64,000 nucleotides of DNA. Origin: Ktedonobacteria bacterium. GTDB lineage: Bacteria; Chloroflexota; Ktedonobacteria; Ktedonobacterales; JACDGC01. This document shows, piece after piece, positions 43,999 through 52,470 of this stretch. Below the pieces are notes generated by a model, which was not told where the DNA came from, did no database searches, and saw only the letters and a list, made by a program, of their open reading frames with translations. Within the stretch, counting starts at the first letter, position 1, and each line of letters starts with the position of its first letter. The stretch is from NCBI GenBank assembly GCA_027459785.1, contig DAIDGU010000073.1, positions 30,240 to 94,239 of the forward strand, in the 5' to 3' direction. The position numbers and the translations under genes were made by a program.

Positions 43999-45441
43999 AT
44001 GGCGCGTCAGAGCTATGACGCGGTGGTGGTGGGATCCGGGCCGAACGGCCTGGCGGCGGCGATCACACTGGCGCGGGCGGGCAAAACGGTCGCCGTTTTC
44101 GAGGCACGGGCGACGCCGGGCGGCGGCATGCGCACGGCGGAACTGACCTTGCCGGGGTTTCAGCACGACATCTGCTCGGCCATTCACCCGCTGGGCATTG
44201 GCTCGCCCTTCATGCGCAGCCTGCCCCTGGAACGCTTCGGTGTGGAGTGGATCTTCCCGCCGGCAGCACTGGCGCATCCGTTGGATGATGCCACCGCGGT
44301 CACGCTGGAACGTTCCGTCGCCGCGACCGCCGCGCAACTGGGGCGCGACGCTGGCAGGTATCGCCGGCTCTTCGGCCCGCTGGCCCGCCAGTGGCAGCCC
44401 ATCGCGCAATTCACCCTTGGCCCGTTGGGGTTGCCGCGCCGGCCCCTGGCGCTGGCGCGCTTCGGCCTCCCCGCGCTCGCGCCGGCGGATTTGCTGGCGC
44501 GCACCCTTTTTCGTGAGGAACGCACGCGCGGCTTCTTCGCTGGCATGGCGGCGCACTCGATGTTGCCCCTCAGCCAGCCGGCCTCTGCCGCCTTCGGCCT
44601 GGTGCTGGGGCTGTTCGGCCACGCGCTCGGCTGGCCCTTGCCGCGCGGTGGCTCGCAACGCCTGGCCGATGCACTGGTCGCGTATCTGCGCGAACTAGGT
44701 GGCACGGTGGTCACAGACGCGCCGATCACGGCGCTGGACGATCTGCCGCCCGCCCGCGCGATCCTCTGCGATGTGACGCCGCGCCAGTTGATCGCCATCG
44801 CCGCGCGCCATTTGCCCCAGGGCTATCAGCAGCGGCTCGCCCATTTTCACTACGGTCCCGGTGTCTGCAAGGTCGATTTCGCGCTGGATGGCCCCATCCC
44901 CTGGCATGCCGCCGCCTGCGCCCGCGCCGGCACGGTACACCTGGGTTGGTCGCTGGACGAGATCGCCACGAGCGAGCGCGCCGCCTGGCAGGGAGAACAC
45001 GCCGCGCGTCCCTTCGTGTTGCTGGCGCAACAGAGCCTCTTCGATCCAACCCGCGCGCCGGCAGGGCGCCAGACCGCGTGGGCCTATTGCCACGTGCCGA
45101 ACGGCTCGACTGTAGACATGACCGGGCGCATCGAAGCGCAGATCGAACGCTTCGCGCCGGGCTTCGGGGCGCGCATCCTCGCGCGGCACACCATGACCGC
45201 CCTGGACATGCAGGCATACAACCCGAACTATATTGGCGGCGACATCAACGGCGGCGCGCAGGATGTGACGCAACTTTTCACGCGGCCCACCGCGCAGCTC
45301 GATCCCTATGCCACTCCGCTGCACAACCTCTTCCTCTGCTCGTCATCCACGCCGCCGGGCGGCGGCGTTCACGGCATGTGCGGCTACCACGCCGCGCGGT
45401 CGGTCTTGCGCAAGGTCTTTCACGCGGACCGAACGAGCTAA
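43999..45441 (+). CDS. Phytoene dehydrogenase-like FAD oxidoreductase
   Basis: A 480-residue flavoprotein of the carotenoid desaturase/NAD(P)/FAD-dependent oxidoreductase family. FAD-binding VVVGSGPNGLAAAITLARAG and the adjoining PGGGMRTAEL and ICSAIHPLGIGSPF segments mark the front; the end has PGGGVHGMCGYHAARSVL. Members desaturate carotenoids or act on related hydrophobic molecules. No phytoene synthase gene is present here. The gene converges on a CrtQ-like glycosyltransferase and overlaps it by four bases. ATG 43999 chosen over the GTG two codons earlier. Confidence 0.85.
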   Translation: MARQSYDAVVVGSGPNGLAAAITLARAGKTVAVFEARATPGGGMRTAELTLPGFQHDICSAIHPLGIGSPFMRSLPLERFGVEWIFPPAALAHPLDDATAVTLERSVAATAAQLGRDAGRYRRLFGPLARQWQPIAQFTLGPLGLPRRPLALARFGLPALAPADLLARTLFREERTRGFFAGMAAHSMLPLSQPASAAFGLVLGLFGHALGWPLPRGGSQRLADALVAYLRELGGTVVTDAPITALDDLPPARAILCDVTPRQLIAIAARHLPQGYQQRLAHFHYGPGVCKVDFALDGPIPWHAAACARAGTVHLGWSLDEIATSERAAWQGEHAARPFVLLAQQSLFDPTRAPAGRQTAWAYCHVPNGSTVDMTGRIEAQIERFAPGFGARILARHTMTALDMQAYNPNYIGGDINGGAQDVTQLFTRPTAQLDPYATPLHNLFLCSSSTPPGGGVHGMCGYHAARSVLRKVFHADRTS

Positions 45442-46667
45442 CCCGCGTAGCGCCGCCCCTTCCACGTGACGGCAGCGTGGCCGCGCCCGCGCCGCCAGAG
45501 CAGGCTGAGCGCCAGGGCTGGCGCGAGGAGCGCGCCCAGCGGCGCAGCCAGCACGTACCACCACGGCAGGTCGGCCAACTGTGCCGCCCGCCAGCGAACG
45601 GCGCTCGTCGCCGCCTGTTGCACACCCCAGGTCGCCAGCGGCAGCGCCACCGCGCGCATGCCACGCCGCCGCCAGCGGCGGATGAGACGTGCCAGCGCGA
45701 CGAAAGGGGCCAGTGCCACGGCGGGCAATGCCACCAGCGCCACCAGCGCCCGCGCCCTGCGCCCCGGCCCGCGCAGCGACGCCGCCAGGTGGTGCGCGTG
45801 GCCCTGCCAGGCCGCGCGGAACGTGGGATAGCCACGTGTGACGAGCAGGCGCGGGGAGCGGGCCACGGCCACGCGGAAACCAGCGGCCTTCGCCGCCAGC
45901 ACCCAGGCATGGTCGTCATCCAGCGCGCCGCGCAACCCTGGTTGGTCGAAACCGCCCAGCGCCCGCACGACGCTCGTGCGCGCCAGGATGAATTGTCCCG
46001 CTGCCAGCGCCGCCGGATCGCGCGGATCAGCCGTGCGCAGTGGATAATCCGCGCCATAGAGGTAGCTGTACAGTTCGCCGATGCCCGCGCGCAAAAGTTG
46101 CGCCCCCACGTCGCTTTCCACCACGCCGGGGAAGACGCTCAGCACATCGGTTCCTGTCTCTGCCAGCAGATCCCAGGCGCGGGCCAGGAGCGCGGGCGCG
46201 TGCCAGGTGTCGGCATCCGTCAGCAGGAACCAGTCGATGCTGTCTTCGGCCAGCGCGGCACGCATGCCACAATGCAGCGCCCAATTCTTGCCGGCCCAGC
46301 CCGCCGGGCGTGCCGGAGCGGGCAGCAGGGCGAGCGCCGGTAGGTCGTGCGCCAGGTCCATGACGATCTGCGCTGTGGCATCCGTCGAATGGTCATCGAC
46401 GACCCACATGGCCACCGGCGCGAGAGACTGCATCGCCAGCGACCACACGCACCGCGCGATCCCCTCGGCCTCATCCCGTGCCGCCAGCACCACGGCGATG
46501 CGCGGCGGACACGCGGCAGGCAGGGGCGCTGGCCGCCGTTCCAGGCAAGGCAGAGCGCGGGACGTGCGGCTGATGCTATGCCAGGCATAACCGGTCGCCA
46601 CCAGCCCGACAGCGGCATTCAAAAACGGCCCAACCACCTGCCAGCGTCCCCACATACTGATCCTCAT
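45438..46667 (-). CDS. GT2 family glycosyltransferase, CrtQ-like
   Basis: About 409 residues. An N-terminal membrane segment (VVGPFLNAAVGLVATGYAW) is followed by a GT-A fold catalytic domain: IAVVLAARDEAEGIARCVWSL, VVDDHSTDA, PAGWAGKNWALHCG, LLTDADTWHAPALL (metal-binding DAD) and the acidic GALDDDHAW. Two or three C-terminal hydrophobic segments follow. The pattern fits glycosyltransferases of the carotenoid-acid type (CrtQ), which suits its phytoene dehydrogenase-like neighbour. The 5' end is close to a dispersed repeat; ATG 46667 or the nearby ATG 46655 are both possible starts. Confidence 0.82.
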   Translation of the reverse strand: MRISMWGRWQVVGPFLNAAVGLVATGYAWHSISRTSRALPCLERRPAPLPAACPPRIAVVLAARDEAEGIARCVWSLAMQSLAPVAMWVVDDHSTDATAQIVMDLAHDLPALALLPAPARPAGWAGKNWALHCGMRAALAEDSIDWFLLTDADTWHAPALLARAWDLLAETGTDVLSVFPGVVESDVGAQLLRAGIGELYSYLYGADYPLRTADPRDPAALAAGQFILARTSVVRALGGFDQPGLRGALDDDHAWVLAAKAAGFRVAVARSPRLLVTRGYPTFRAAWQGHAHHLAASLRGPGRRARALVALVALPAVALAPFVALARLIRRWRRRGMRAVALPLATWGVQQAATSAVRWRAAQLADLPWWYVLAAPLGALLAPALALSLLWRRGRGHAAVTWKGRRYAG

Positions 46668-46680
46668 CACAAACTCATCT

Positions 46681-46740
46681 CCAGTCCACGCAGGTGGACT
46701 TCGTGGCGGCACGCCCTTAGGCGCGGTTTCAACCGCCCGC
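46681..46740 (-). repeat. CGGGCGGTTGAAACCG dispersed repeat, copy 2
   Basis: The reverse-orientation copy: CCAGTCCAC...GTGGACT stem, then TTCGTGGCGGCACGCCCTTA, then GCGGTTTCAACCGC. It sits 14 bases upstream of the GT2 start. It is followed by C-rich low-complexity DNA (CGCCCGCC and CATCCCC units) to about 46806. Confidence 0.75.
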
Positions 46741-46941
46741 CGACCCCCGTCGCCCGCCATCCCCCGTCGCCCGCCCATCCCCCGCCCCCCGCCCGCCGCA
46801 TCCCCATTCGCCCCGCGCTATCTTGCCGCGATCAGCCTGATCTTTTCATTCAGAATGTAGCAATGTATGGCAAGAGTGCGCCCAAATCGGCTAGAAAATG
46901 GGCATATGTACGGCGAATGTGATATACTCGCCAGAGTAGGT

Positions 46942-47003
46942 GTCCGCTGAGGTGGTTGTGTACGAGGAATGGGGCGGTGCGAGTCAGCGGACGCACCAAT
47001 TTT
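46942..47003 (+). promoter_or_regulatory. Leader of the hydrogenase-like operon with alternative hairpins
   Basis: GTCCGCTGA (46942-46950) pairs perfectly with TCAGCGGAC (46984-46992). A second hairpin, GGTGCG (46976-46981) with CGCACC (46992-46997), shares bases with the first and is followed by AATTTT. The two structures cannot both form fully. They lie in the approximately 100-base leader between a TGATATACT-type -10 element (about 46919) and ATG 47033. A weak attenuator is possible; this is inferred. Confidence 0.4.
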
Positions 47004-47032
47004 AAGCGTCCCAGAGCAGCGCGAGGTTCACT

Positions 47033-48139
47033 ATGATCTTTCCACTCGGACCCTATCATCCGGCGCTGACGGAGCCGATAGGCTTACGCCTGGCGCTGCG
47101 GGGTGAGACCGTCACCACGGTTGAAACACAACTCGGTTATCTGCATCGGGGCATCGAAGAACTCGCAACCACGCGCGATCTGCCGGCGGTGCTGGATCTC
47201 GTGGAACGCACCTGTGGCACGTGTGGCCACAGCCATCGGCTGGCGCTTTCCCTGGCCTTAGAGCAACTGGCGCGTGTCGCCGTGCCGCCGCGTGCCGCCG
47301 CCCTGCGCAGCGTCTTCGCGGAAGTCGAGCGCATGTTGGCGCGGCTGTGGTTGCTGATGCAGGTCGGGCGCGTGGGCGAGATGGGCGCGCTTTTCACCGC
47401 CGCCGTCGAGGCGCGCGAGATCCTTTTCGAGGCATGCGTCGCCGCAACTGGCACACGCCTGTTTTGGGGGATTCCCGTGCCGGGTGGCGCGCAAGGTGTG
47501 GCTGATCCCCAGGCGATTGCGAACGGCCTGGCCGATTGCGCCAGTGCCATGACGACCATTGATCGCCTGTTGGCACCCCAAGGCCCCATCGTGCGCCGCA
47601 TGACCAATCTGGGCAAGATCTCGCTGACCGCCGTGAACGATTTGGATGTCACCGGCCTCGTCGCCCGCGCCGCCGGCCACGATGAAGACGTGCGCCTGGC
47701 CACGCCCTATGATGCTTATCCTGCTATTGAAGAAACCTTGGCGCAGGATGCGACGAAGCAGATCGTCGGCGATGTTGCCAATCGTTTGCGCGAGGCCGCC
47801 AGCGAGTTGCATCAGAGCAGCCATGCGATCACCGCGCTCCTGGACGAACTGCCGGAGGGGCAGGAGCGTGCGACGTTTCCGACGCTGGTGGGGCCGGGCC
47901 TGGCGACGGCACGGGTCGAAGGACCACACGGGCGCGAAGTCGTGCTAGCTCAGGTGGGCATCACAGGCGGCAAGCCCGTCCCTACCGATCAACCGGGCTG
48001 GCTGACGGAACTGCGCCTGCGCACGCCCAGCGCGGCGAATAGCGGCCTGATCCCCATCGCGCTCACGAACCAGCGCCTGAGTGACGTGCCACTGATTCTC
48101 GCCAGCCTGGATCTATGTGTCGCCGACATCGACCGTTAG
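47033..48139 (+). CDS. [NiFe]-hydrogenase/NuoD-like large subunit with incomplete metal site
   Basis: A 368-residue relative of the group 4 hydrogenase large subunit and NuoD of complex I. Family signatures are QLGYLHRGIEEL, ERTCGTCGHSH (Cys61 and Cys64, the first NiFe-ligand pair) and a C-terminal SLDLCVADIDR. In hydrogenases the second pair is Cys-x2-Cys (DPCxxC); here Cys362 is followed by Asp365 where the second Cys should be. Three of four nickel ligands therefore remain. True NuoD usually lacks these Cys. No C-terminal processing tail follows. The active site may bind another metal or none. It is the first gene of the four-gene locus. Confidence 0.85.
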   Translation: MIFPLGPYHPALTEPIGLRLALRGETVTTVETQLGYLHRGIEELATTRDLPAVLDLVERTCGTCGHSHRLALSLALEQLARVAVPPRAAALRSVFAEVERMLARLWLLMQVGRVGEMGALFTAAVEAREILFEACVAATGTRLFWGIPVPGGAQGVADPQAIANGLADCASAMTTIDRLLAPQGPIVRRMTNLGKISLTAVNDLDVTGLVARAAGHDEDVRLATPYDAYPAIEETLAQDATKQIVGDVANRLREAASELHQSSHAITALLDELPEGQERATFPTLVGPGLATARVEGPHGREVVLAQVGITGGKPVPTDQPGWLTELRLRTPSAANSGLIPIALTNQRLSDVPLILASLDLCVADIDR

Positions 48140-48195
48140 AGCATATCAAGCGTCAGTATGATACGCTGTTCTCGTAACGTAGTTTTTAGTATAGA

Positions 48196-48213
48196 GCGGA
48201 TATTCCTGTCCGC
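48196..48213. repeat. Dispersed GCGGACA-type palindrome
   Basis: GCGGATATTCCTGTCCGC is nearly the core of the flanking palindrome of the 34139 array. It lies between the large-subunit gene and the antiporter-like gene. Confidence 0.65.
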
Positions 48214-48251
48214 TGCTGCATAGTGGCGGCGATAGAAGGGACGGCACGCGC

Positions 48252-50594
48252 ATGTTCTCCGTAGCACAGTATTCCTGGCTGCTGCTGTTGGTGCCGCTGG
48301 TGGCGGGCTTGGCCCTGGTCGCGCTGGATAAGCGCCTCAGCCGGCGCGCGGCACTGGGCATCGCCATTGGCGCGGCGATCATCGATTTCGTGGCGGCGCT
48401 CTTCGTGGCGCTCGCCACCCTCGGCATCGCCCCGCAACTCACGAACCTCGTAACCTTCGGCTCAGTCGGCATCGTCGAACGGCTCGACAGCTTTGCCGCG
48501 TATCTGATCATCGGCATCACGGCGTGGGTCGTGCCGGTGCTGATCTGGATGACCGCGCCGCGCGGCCAGGTGGCCGCCGAACAGCCGGCGTCGTTCCGCC
48601 CGACCGGCTTCGCGTTAATCGCGGCCAGCCTGGCGTTGGGCGCAGTGCTGCTGGATAACGTGCTGCTTATCACGCTGTGCTGGGCCGGCGTCGGTTTCGT
48701 GGCCTGGCTGATGGCGCGGCCTGAAGGCATGCTGCGACCATCCAGTTCCGAAGAATGGTGGGATCTGCCGCTGTTGACGGTGGGACCGCTGCTTTTCGTG
48801 CTGGCGATGATCTTCCCGATGGTGACGGGCAAGACGCTGAGCCTCTTCGATATGGCGGGGCGTAGCCTCTTTTCCTTCGGGACCGGCCTGTTGTTGCTGC
48901 TCGTGCTGGCCCTGGCTGCCGGCGTCTATCCTTTCATGATCTGGGTGCGGCGCGTGGCCCAGGGCGTGCTGCCCGAAGCCGTCGGCGTGCTGCTGTTGCT
49001 GCTGACGCCGCTGGCGGTGGCCCTGCTGGGCCGCATGCTGGTCGTGCTGGCCCCAGCCGGCACCTGGCCGCCGGGCCACATCGGGCCGGCCAATTTCTCC
49101 CTCAATGCGGTGAGCCTGATCATCGGCATCGTCACGGTCATTGTCACTGGCATCGTGCTGTTGTTCGAGCATGAGTTGCTCGTCATCGCCGCCTTGCTGA
49201 ATATCCTGGTGTTCGGCTGGTGTTTCGCCGCCTATGGCACCGGCGACAGCCACACGTTGATCGGTGTGACGCTGTTGCTGCTGGTACAAACCCTGGCGGT
49301 TGGTACCTTGATGGCGGTGATATCGTCGCTCGAATGGTCGGGCCGGAATCTGCAAGTGCGTGATCTCGCCGGCCTGGCGCAAGATCTGCCCGGCCATTTC
49401 ATTGCGTTGAGCCTGGCGCTGCTCGCCCTGGTGGGCGTGCCGCTACTGGGTGGTTTCGCGGGGATGGCGACCATCGATCAGGGCATCCTCAGCGAAGGCG
49501 GCACGGCGGCGTTGGGGGGCGCGCTGGTCTGGATCGGCAATGCGCTGGCGCTGATCGCGGTGGTGCGTGTGCTGAGCCGGGCGCTCAACCGCATCCGCTC
49601 CGACGAAGAGGTCTTCCCCGCCAAACCGGCACGCTGGGAGACGACGGCGCTCTTTCTCCCCGCCGCGCTGTTGCTGATCATCGGCATCGCGCCGGAACTG
49701 CTGTTCATTGGCACCGCGCCGACGTTGGGGCCGGTGGTGAGCGCGGCGGCGGCTTTGTTGCCCGCGACGAATCAGTTCAGTGATGTGGCGCTCACGCCGC
49801 TTGGCTTCAGCATCGGCAATCTGCTGTGGATTCCCGGCGTCTTTTGGGCGCTGGCGATTGTCGCGGCAGCGGTCGTGGCGCTGAGCGCGGGCCTGATCAA
49901 CGCTGAAGCGACGCCCAGCCCCGTTTTCGCGGGGGGCGAACCGTTACCCGCCGCCGCCCTCGAAGGCGGCAATCAGTGGTTCACGGACCTCCTGCCGGTC
50001 GCGCGTTCGCCCTGGCTGCTGCCCGGCCCGCGCTCCTGGCGCTACGACGTGACGGACGAGATGCTCCCCGTCGGCACGGCAGTGGCAGCAGACGCCGAGC
50101 TGGATGGCGAGTACTACGACGAGATGGACGATACTCAGGCAGAGTTGGACGACGGAGATCTGGCTGACACCGGCACGGCGGACGAAGAAGACTTCGCAGA
50201 TGAAGACTTCGCAGATGAGGACGCCGCCCCCTTCGCTGAAGAAGCGAGCGACAGCGAAACGGTGAACGCAGAGTACGTGGTGGTCGCGGGTGATGATGCT
50301 AACCCGGATGAGGCCGTAATGCCGGCGGAGGCACCAGAGATGACGGCGGCGACGACCGCGAACACGACCACCGCGCCGGACGAGGCAGACACCGCCAACC
50401 TGGCACCTACAGATATGGTGAGCGACGACACCGACGACGCTGACGAGGATTCCGGCACAGATGCAGGCACAGCGGCGGCAGGGCCGACAAGGCCAGCACC
50501 GCCACCCACTCCGCGCCCGCGTCCGTCAACCCAGACCGCGCGCCCGTACCCAACCAGCAAGAGTAAAGGAGGTAAGAAACGTGGCAAACGCTAG
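48252..50594 (+). CDS. NuoL/M/N (Mrp antiporter)-like membrane subunit with long acidic tail
   Basis: 780 residues. Residues 1 to about 550 are some 14 hydrophobic helices in the fold of proton-translocating complex I/Mrp subunits; later family features remain (LAGLAQDLP, LLALVGVPLLGGFAG). The usual intramembrane Lys region, DlKrllAYSS, reads HELLVIAALLNILVFG here, and the following His-Ala-Lys helix reads LLLVQTLAVGTLMAV, so the pump lysines appear lost. Residues about 596-760 are a tail very rich in Asp and Glu, ending in a Pro-rich and then Lys/Arg-rich stretch (KSKGGKKRGKR). AAGGGACGG lies six bases before ATG 48252. Confidence 0.85.
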   Translation: MFSVAQYSWLLLLVPLVAGLALVALDKRLSRRAALGIAIGAAIIDFVAALFVALATLGIAPQLTNLVTFGSVGIVERLDSFAAYLIIGITAWVVPVLIWMTAPRGQVAAEQPASFRPTGFALIAASLALGAVLLDNVLLITLCWAGVGFVAWLMARPEGMLRPSSSEEWWDLPLLTVGPLLFVLAMIFPMVTGKTLSLFDMAGRSLFSFGTGLLLLLVLALAAGVYPFMIWVRRVAQGVLPEAVGVLLLLLTPLAVALLGRMLVVLAPAGTWPPGHIGPANFSLNAVSLIIGIVTVIVTGIVLLFEHELLVIAALLNILVFGWCFAAYGTGDSHTLIGVTLLLLVQTLAVGTLMAVISSLEWSGRNLQVRDLAGLAQDLPGHFIALSLALLALVGVPLLGGFAGMATIDQGILSEGGTAALGGALVWIGNALALIAVVRVLSRALNRIRSDEEVFPAKPARWETTALFLPAALLLIIGIAPELLFIGTAPTLGPVVSAAAALLPATNQFSDVALTPLGFSIGNLLWIPGVFWALAIVAAAVVALSAGLINAEATPSPVFAGGEPLPAAALEGGNQWFTDLLPVARSPWLLPGPRSWRYDVTDEMLPVGTAVAADAELDGEYYDEMDDTQAELDDGDLADTGTADEEDFADEDFADEDAAPFAEEASDSETVNAEYVVVAGDDANPDEAVMPAEAPEMTAATTANTTTAPDEADTANLAPTDMVSDDTDDADEDSGTDAGTAAAGPTRPAPPPTPRPRPSTQTARPYPTSKSKGGKKRGKR

Positions 50595-51279
50595 AACATC
50601 GAACGCCGCTGAGCCAGCGGATATGACGAATGTAGATGACGAGCAGGACGACGATCTGGTGGAAGAAGAGCCGGAGCCGGAGGCGAATGAACTGCCGGCC
50701 CCGACGCGCGCCCATGCCGTCTGGTGCATCACCCTCAATATGGGATCGTGCAATGGCTGCGACCAACAGGTTCAAGCCATGCTGGCCCCACGCTACCAGC
50801 TTGCCAAACGCGGCATCACCTTCGCCAGCAGCCCACGCCATGCGGATATCGTGCTGCTGACCGGCGTGCTCACGCGCCGCACGCTTGAGCCGGTGCGCCG
50901 GGTGCTGGCGCAGATTCCCGATCCGCATGCCATCGTCGCTGTCGGTGATTGCGTCATCAATGGCAGCGTTTTCGCGGGCAGCCCGGATATCCTCCCCGAC
51001 GCAGCGGATCTGCTGGGCGTGAACGTCGAGATCGCGGGCAACCCGCCGACGCCAGCGCAGATCGTGCGCGCCATCGAAGCCGCCGCGCGCCTGCTGGATG
51101 CCGTGGACGCCAGAGGGGCGGACGACGAGGATGACGCCGCGACGGACGACAATACGGCGGAGGATGAGACCGACGAGGCGTATGCTGGTCAAGAAGTAAC
51201 GTATACCGACGCGGACGATCTGGAAGAAGATGATACGGAAGCGGATGCTGTTGAGGATGTGGGGAAGACAAAATCATGA
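50581..51279 (+). CDS. NuoB/hydrogenase small-subunit-like protein with acidic tails
   Basis: 232 residues. Core residues 46-175 follow the NuoB/EchC small subunit, with MGSCNGCD (Cys57, Cys60), GDCVINGSVF (Cys123) and the helix after. The fourth cluster ligand, normally in a PGCPP motif, is replaced: IAGNPP has Asn153. The [4Fe-4S] cluster would need a substitute ligand or be absent. The first 45 residues (VDDEQDDDLVEEEPEPEANE) and last 55 (DDEDDAATDDNTAEDETDE, LEEDDTEADAVED) are highly acidic extensions. The GTG start follows GGAGGT and overlaps the previous stop by 14 bases. Confidence 0.85.
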   Translation: MANARTSNAAEPADMTNVDDEQDDDLVEEEPEPEANELPAPTRAHAVWCITLNMGSCNGCDQQVQAMLAPRYQLAKRGITFASSPRHADIVLLTGVLTRRTLEPVRRVLAQIPDPHAIVAVGDCVINGSVFAGSPDILPDAADLLGVNVEIAGNPPTPAQIVRAIEAAARLLDAVDARGADDEDDAATDDNTAEDETDEAYAGQEVTYTDADDLEEDDTEADAVEDVGKTKS

Positions 51280-52277
51280 ATGAACTATTGGCGATGATCA
51301 TCTCGTTGCTGGTCTATCCCGGTTTGATCTTCGCGCTGGTGGCGGCGCTGGTCTTCGGCTGGCTGCGCGGCGTGGCACGGGCCACGGCCCAGGGCTGGTC
51401 GCTGGGGATGCCGCAGTTGGCCCCCCGCGAACTATTGCGACGCTTGCGCCAGGGCAGCACCGTCTCCGAAGGGGTCTTCGCGCCGTTGCTGCAAGCCCTG
51501 CCCGTGCTGGCGGTCGTCTGTCCCTTGTTGGTGCTGGTGTTCCTGCCGCTGCCGGCCAATCGTGGTGCGGACAACGGTGCCTACACGGCGGACGTGGCGG
51601 CGCTGGCGGCGCTGCTGCTGGGCGTGCCGCTGGTGCGCATCGTGCTGGGCTGGGCGACGCCCTCGCCCTATACACGCATGGCAGCGACGCGCTCCGCGCG
51701 CCAGTTGATGGGCTATCTGGTGCCGTTCGCGCTGGCAGTCGCTGTCGCGGCGGCGGTCGGCGCATCGCTGCACATCTTCGCCATCGCCACGCACCAGCCC
51801 GTCGCGGTGACGACGCAATCGCTCTTTGGCCTCAATGCCATTCGCCTCTTTGGTCTGACGCGCATCGTCGCCGGCCTCGCCTACCTGTCTTGCCTGCCCG
51901 CTTTGGCGAAGCTCACACCGATCCGCGAGGGCCAGGGTGGCCTGGATCTCGTCGGCAGTGAACTGACGGAGATCAGCGGACGCGAGCTATTGGTGATGCG
52001 CATCGGCGAATGGGTGCAGTTGGTGGCGGCGCTGGGCCTGGGCATCGTGCTTTTCGTGCTGCCATTCTTCACCACCGATGGCGCGCGCGCCATCGCCGCC
52101 CTCGTCAGCGCCGTGGTCGCCGCCATATTGCTTGGCGTCTGGGAAGGTGCCGGCACCTATCTGCGCGCCGCCCGCGACGAACTGGATGCGCCGCTTTCGG
52201 TCTGGTTCGGCACACCCACCTTCCTCGCAATCATCAGTCTGCTGCTGCTCGTGCTGGCCCAACGCTACAGCGTATAG
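51276..52277 (+). CDS. NuoH/EchB-like membrane subunit
   Basis: 333 residues with about eight hydrophobic helices. Family features are YTRMAATRSARQLMGYLVPFA (matching the RSAxQ...YE region of NuoH/EchB) and GSELTEISGRELLVMRIGEW (the conserved acidic loop). The ATG overlaps the small subunit stop (ATGA), so the two are translationally coupled. In complex I this subunit forms the quinone cavity; with the altered small subunit here, quinone chemistry is unproven. It closes the four-gene locus. Confidence 0.85.
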   Translation: MNELLAMIISLLVYPGLIFALVAALVFGWLRGVARATAQGWSLGMPQLAPRELLRRLRQGSTVSEGVFAPLLQALPVLAVVCPLLVLVFLPLPANRGADNGAYTADVAALAALLLGVPLVRIVLGWATPSPYTRMAATRSARQLMGYLVPFALAVAVAAAVGASLHIFAIATHQPVAVTTQSLFGLNAIRLFGLTRIVAGLAYLSCLPALAKLTPIREGQGGLDLVGSELTEISGRELLVMRIGEWVQLVAALGLGIVLFVLPFFTTDGARAIAALVSAVVAAILLGVWEGAGTYLRAARDELDAPLSVWFGTPTFLAIISLLLLVLAQRYSV

Positions 52278-52396
52278 GTAGGAAGCTGGACGGTTGGCAT
52301 ACGTTGGCGAAATAGTCGGATACAGCGCCGCACGGCGGGCGAGCGGTTGCCGATGCAACGGGGACGAGCGGGCGGTTGAAACACAGCGGGGACGTG

Positions 52397-52455
52397 CGGG
52401 CGGTTGAAACCGCGCCTAGGGGCGTGCCGCCACGAAGTCCACCTACGTGGACTGG
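52397..52455 (+). repeat. CGGGCGGTTGAAACCG dispersed repeat, copy 3
   Basis: Forward copy: CGGGCGGTTGAAACCGCGCC, then the GTGCCGCCACGAAGTCC stem pairing with GTGGACTGG. It ends 16 bases before the endonuclease III ATG. This argues against the GTG at 52447 as the true start, since that codon lies inside the repeat. Confidence 0.75.
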
Positions 52456-52470
52456 AGTTTATTGATACCG

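Noticed and set aside
47033..51279. A functional [NiFe] hydrogenase
   Set aside because: One NiFe-ligand Cys and one cluster Cys are replaced, and no maturation genes are present. A hydrogenase call would go beyond the sequence.
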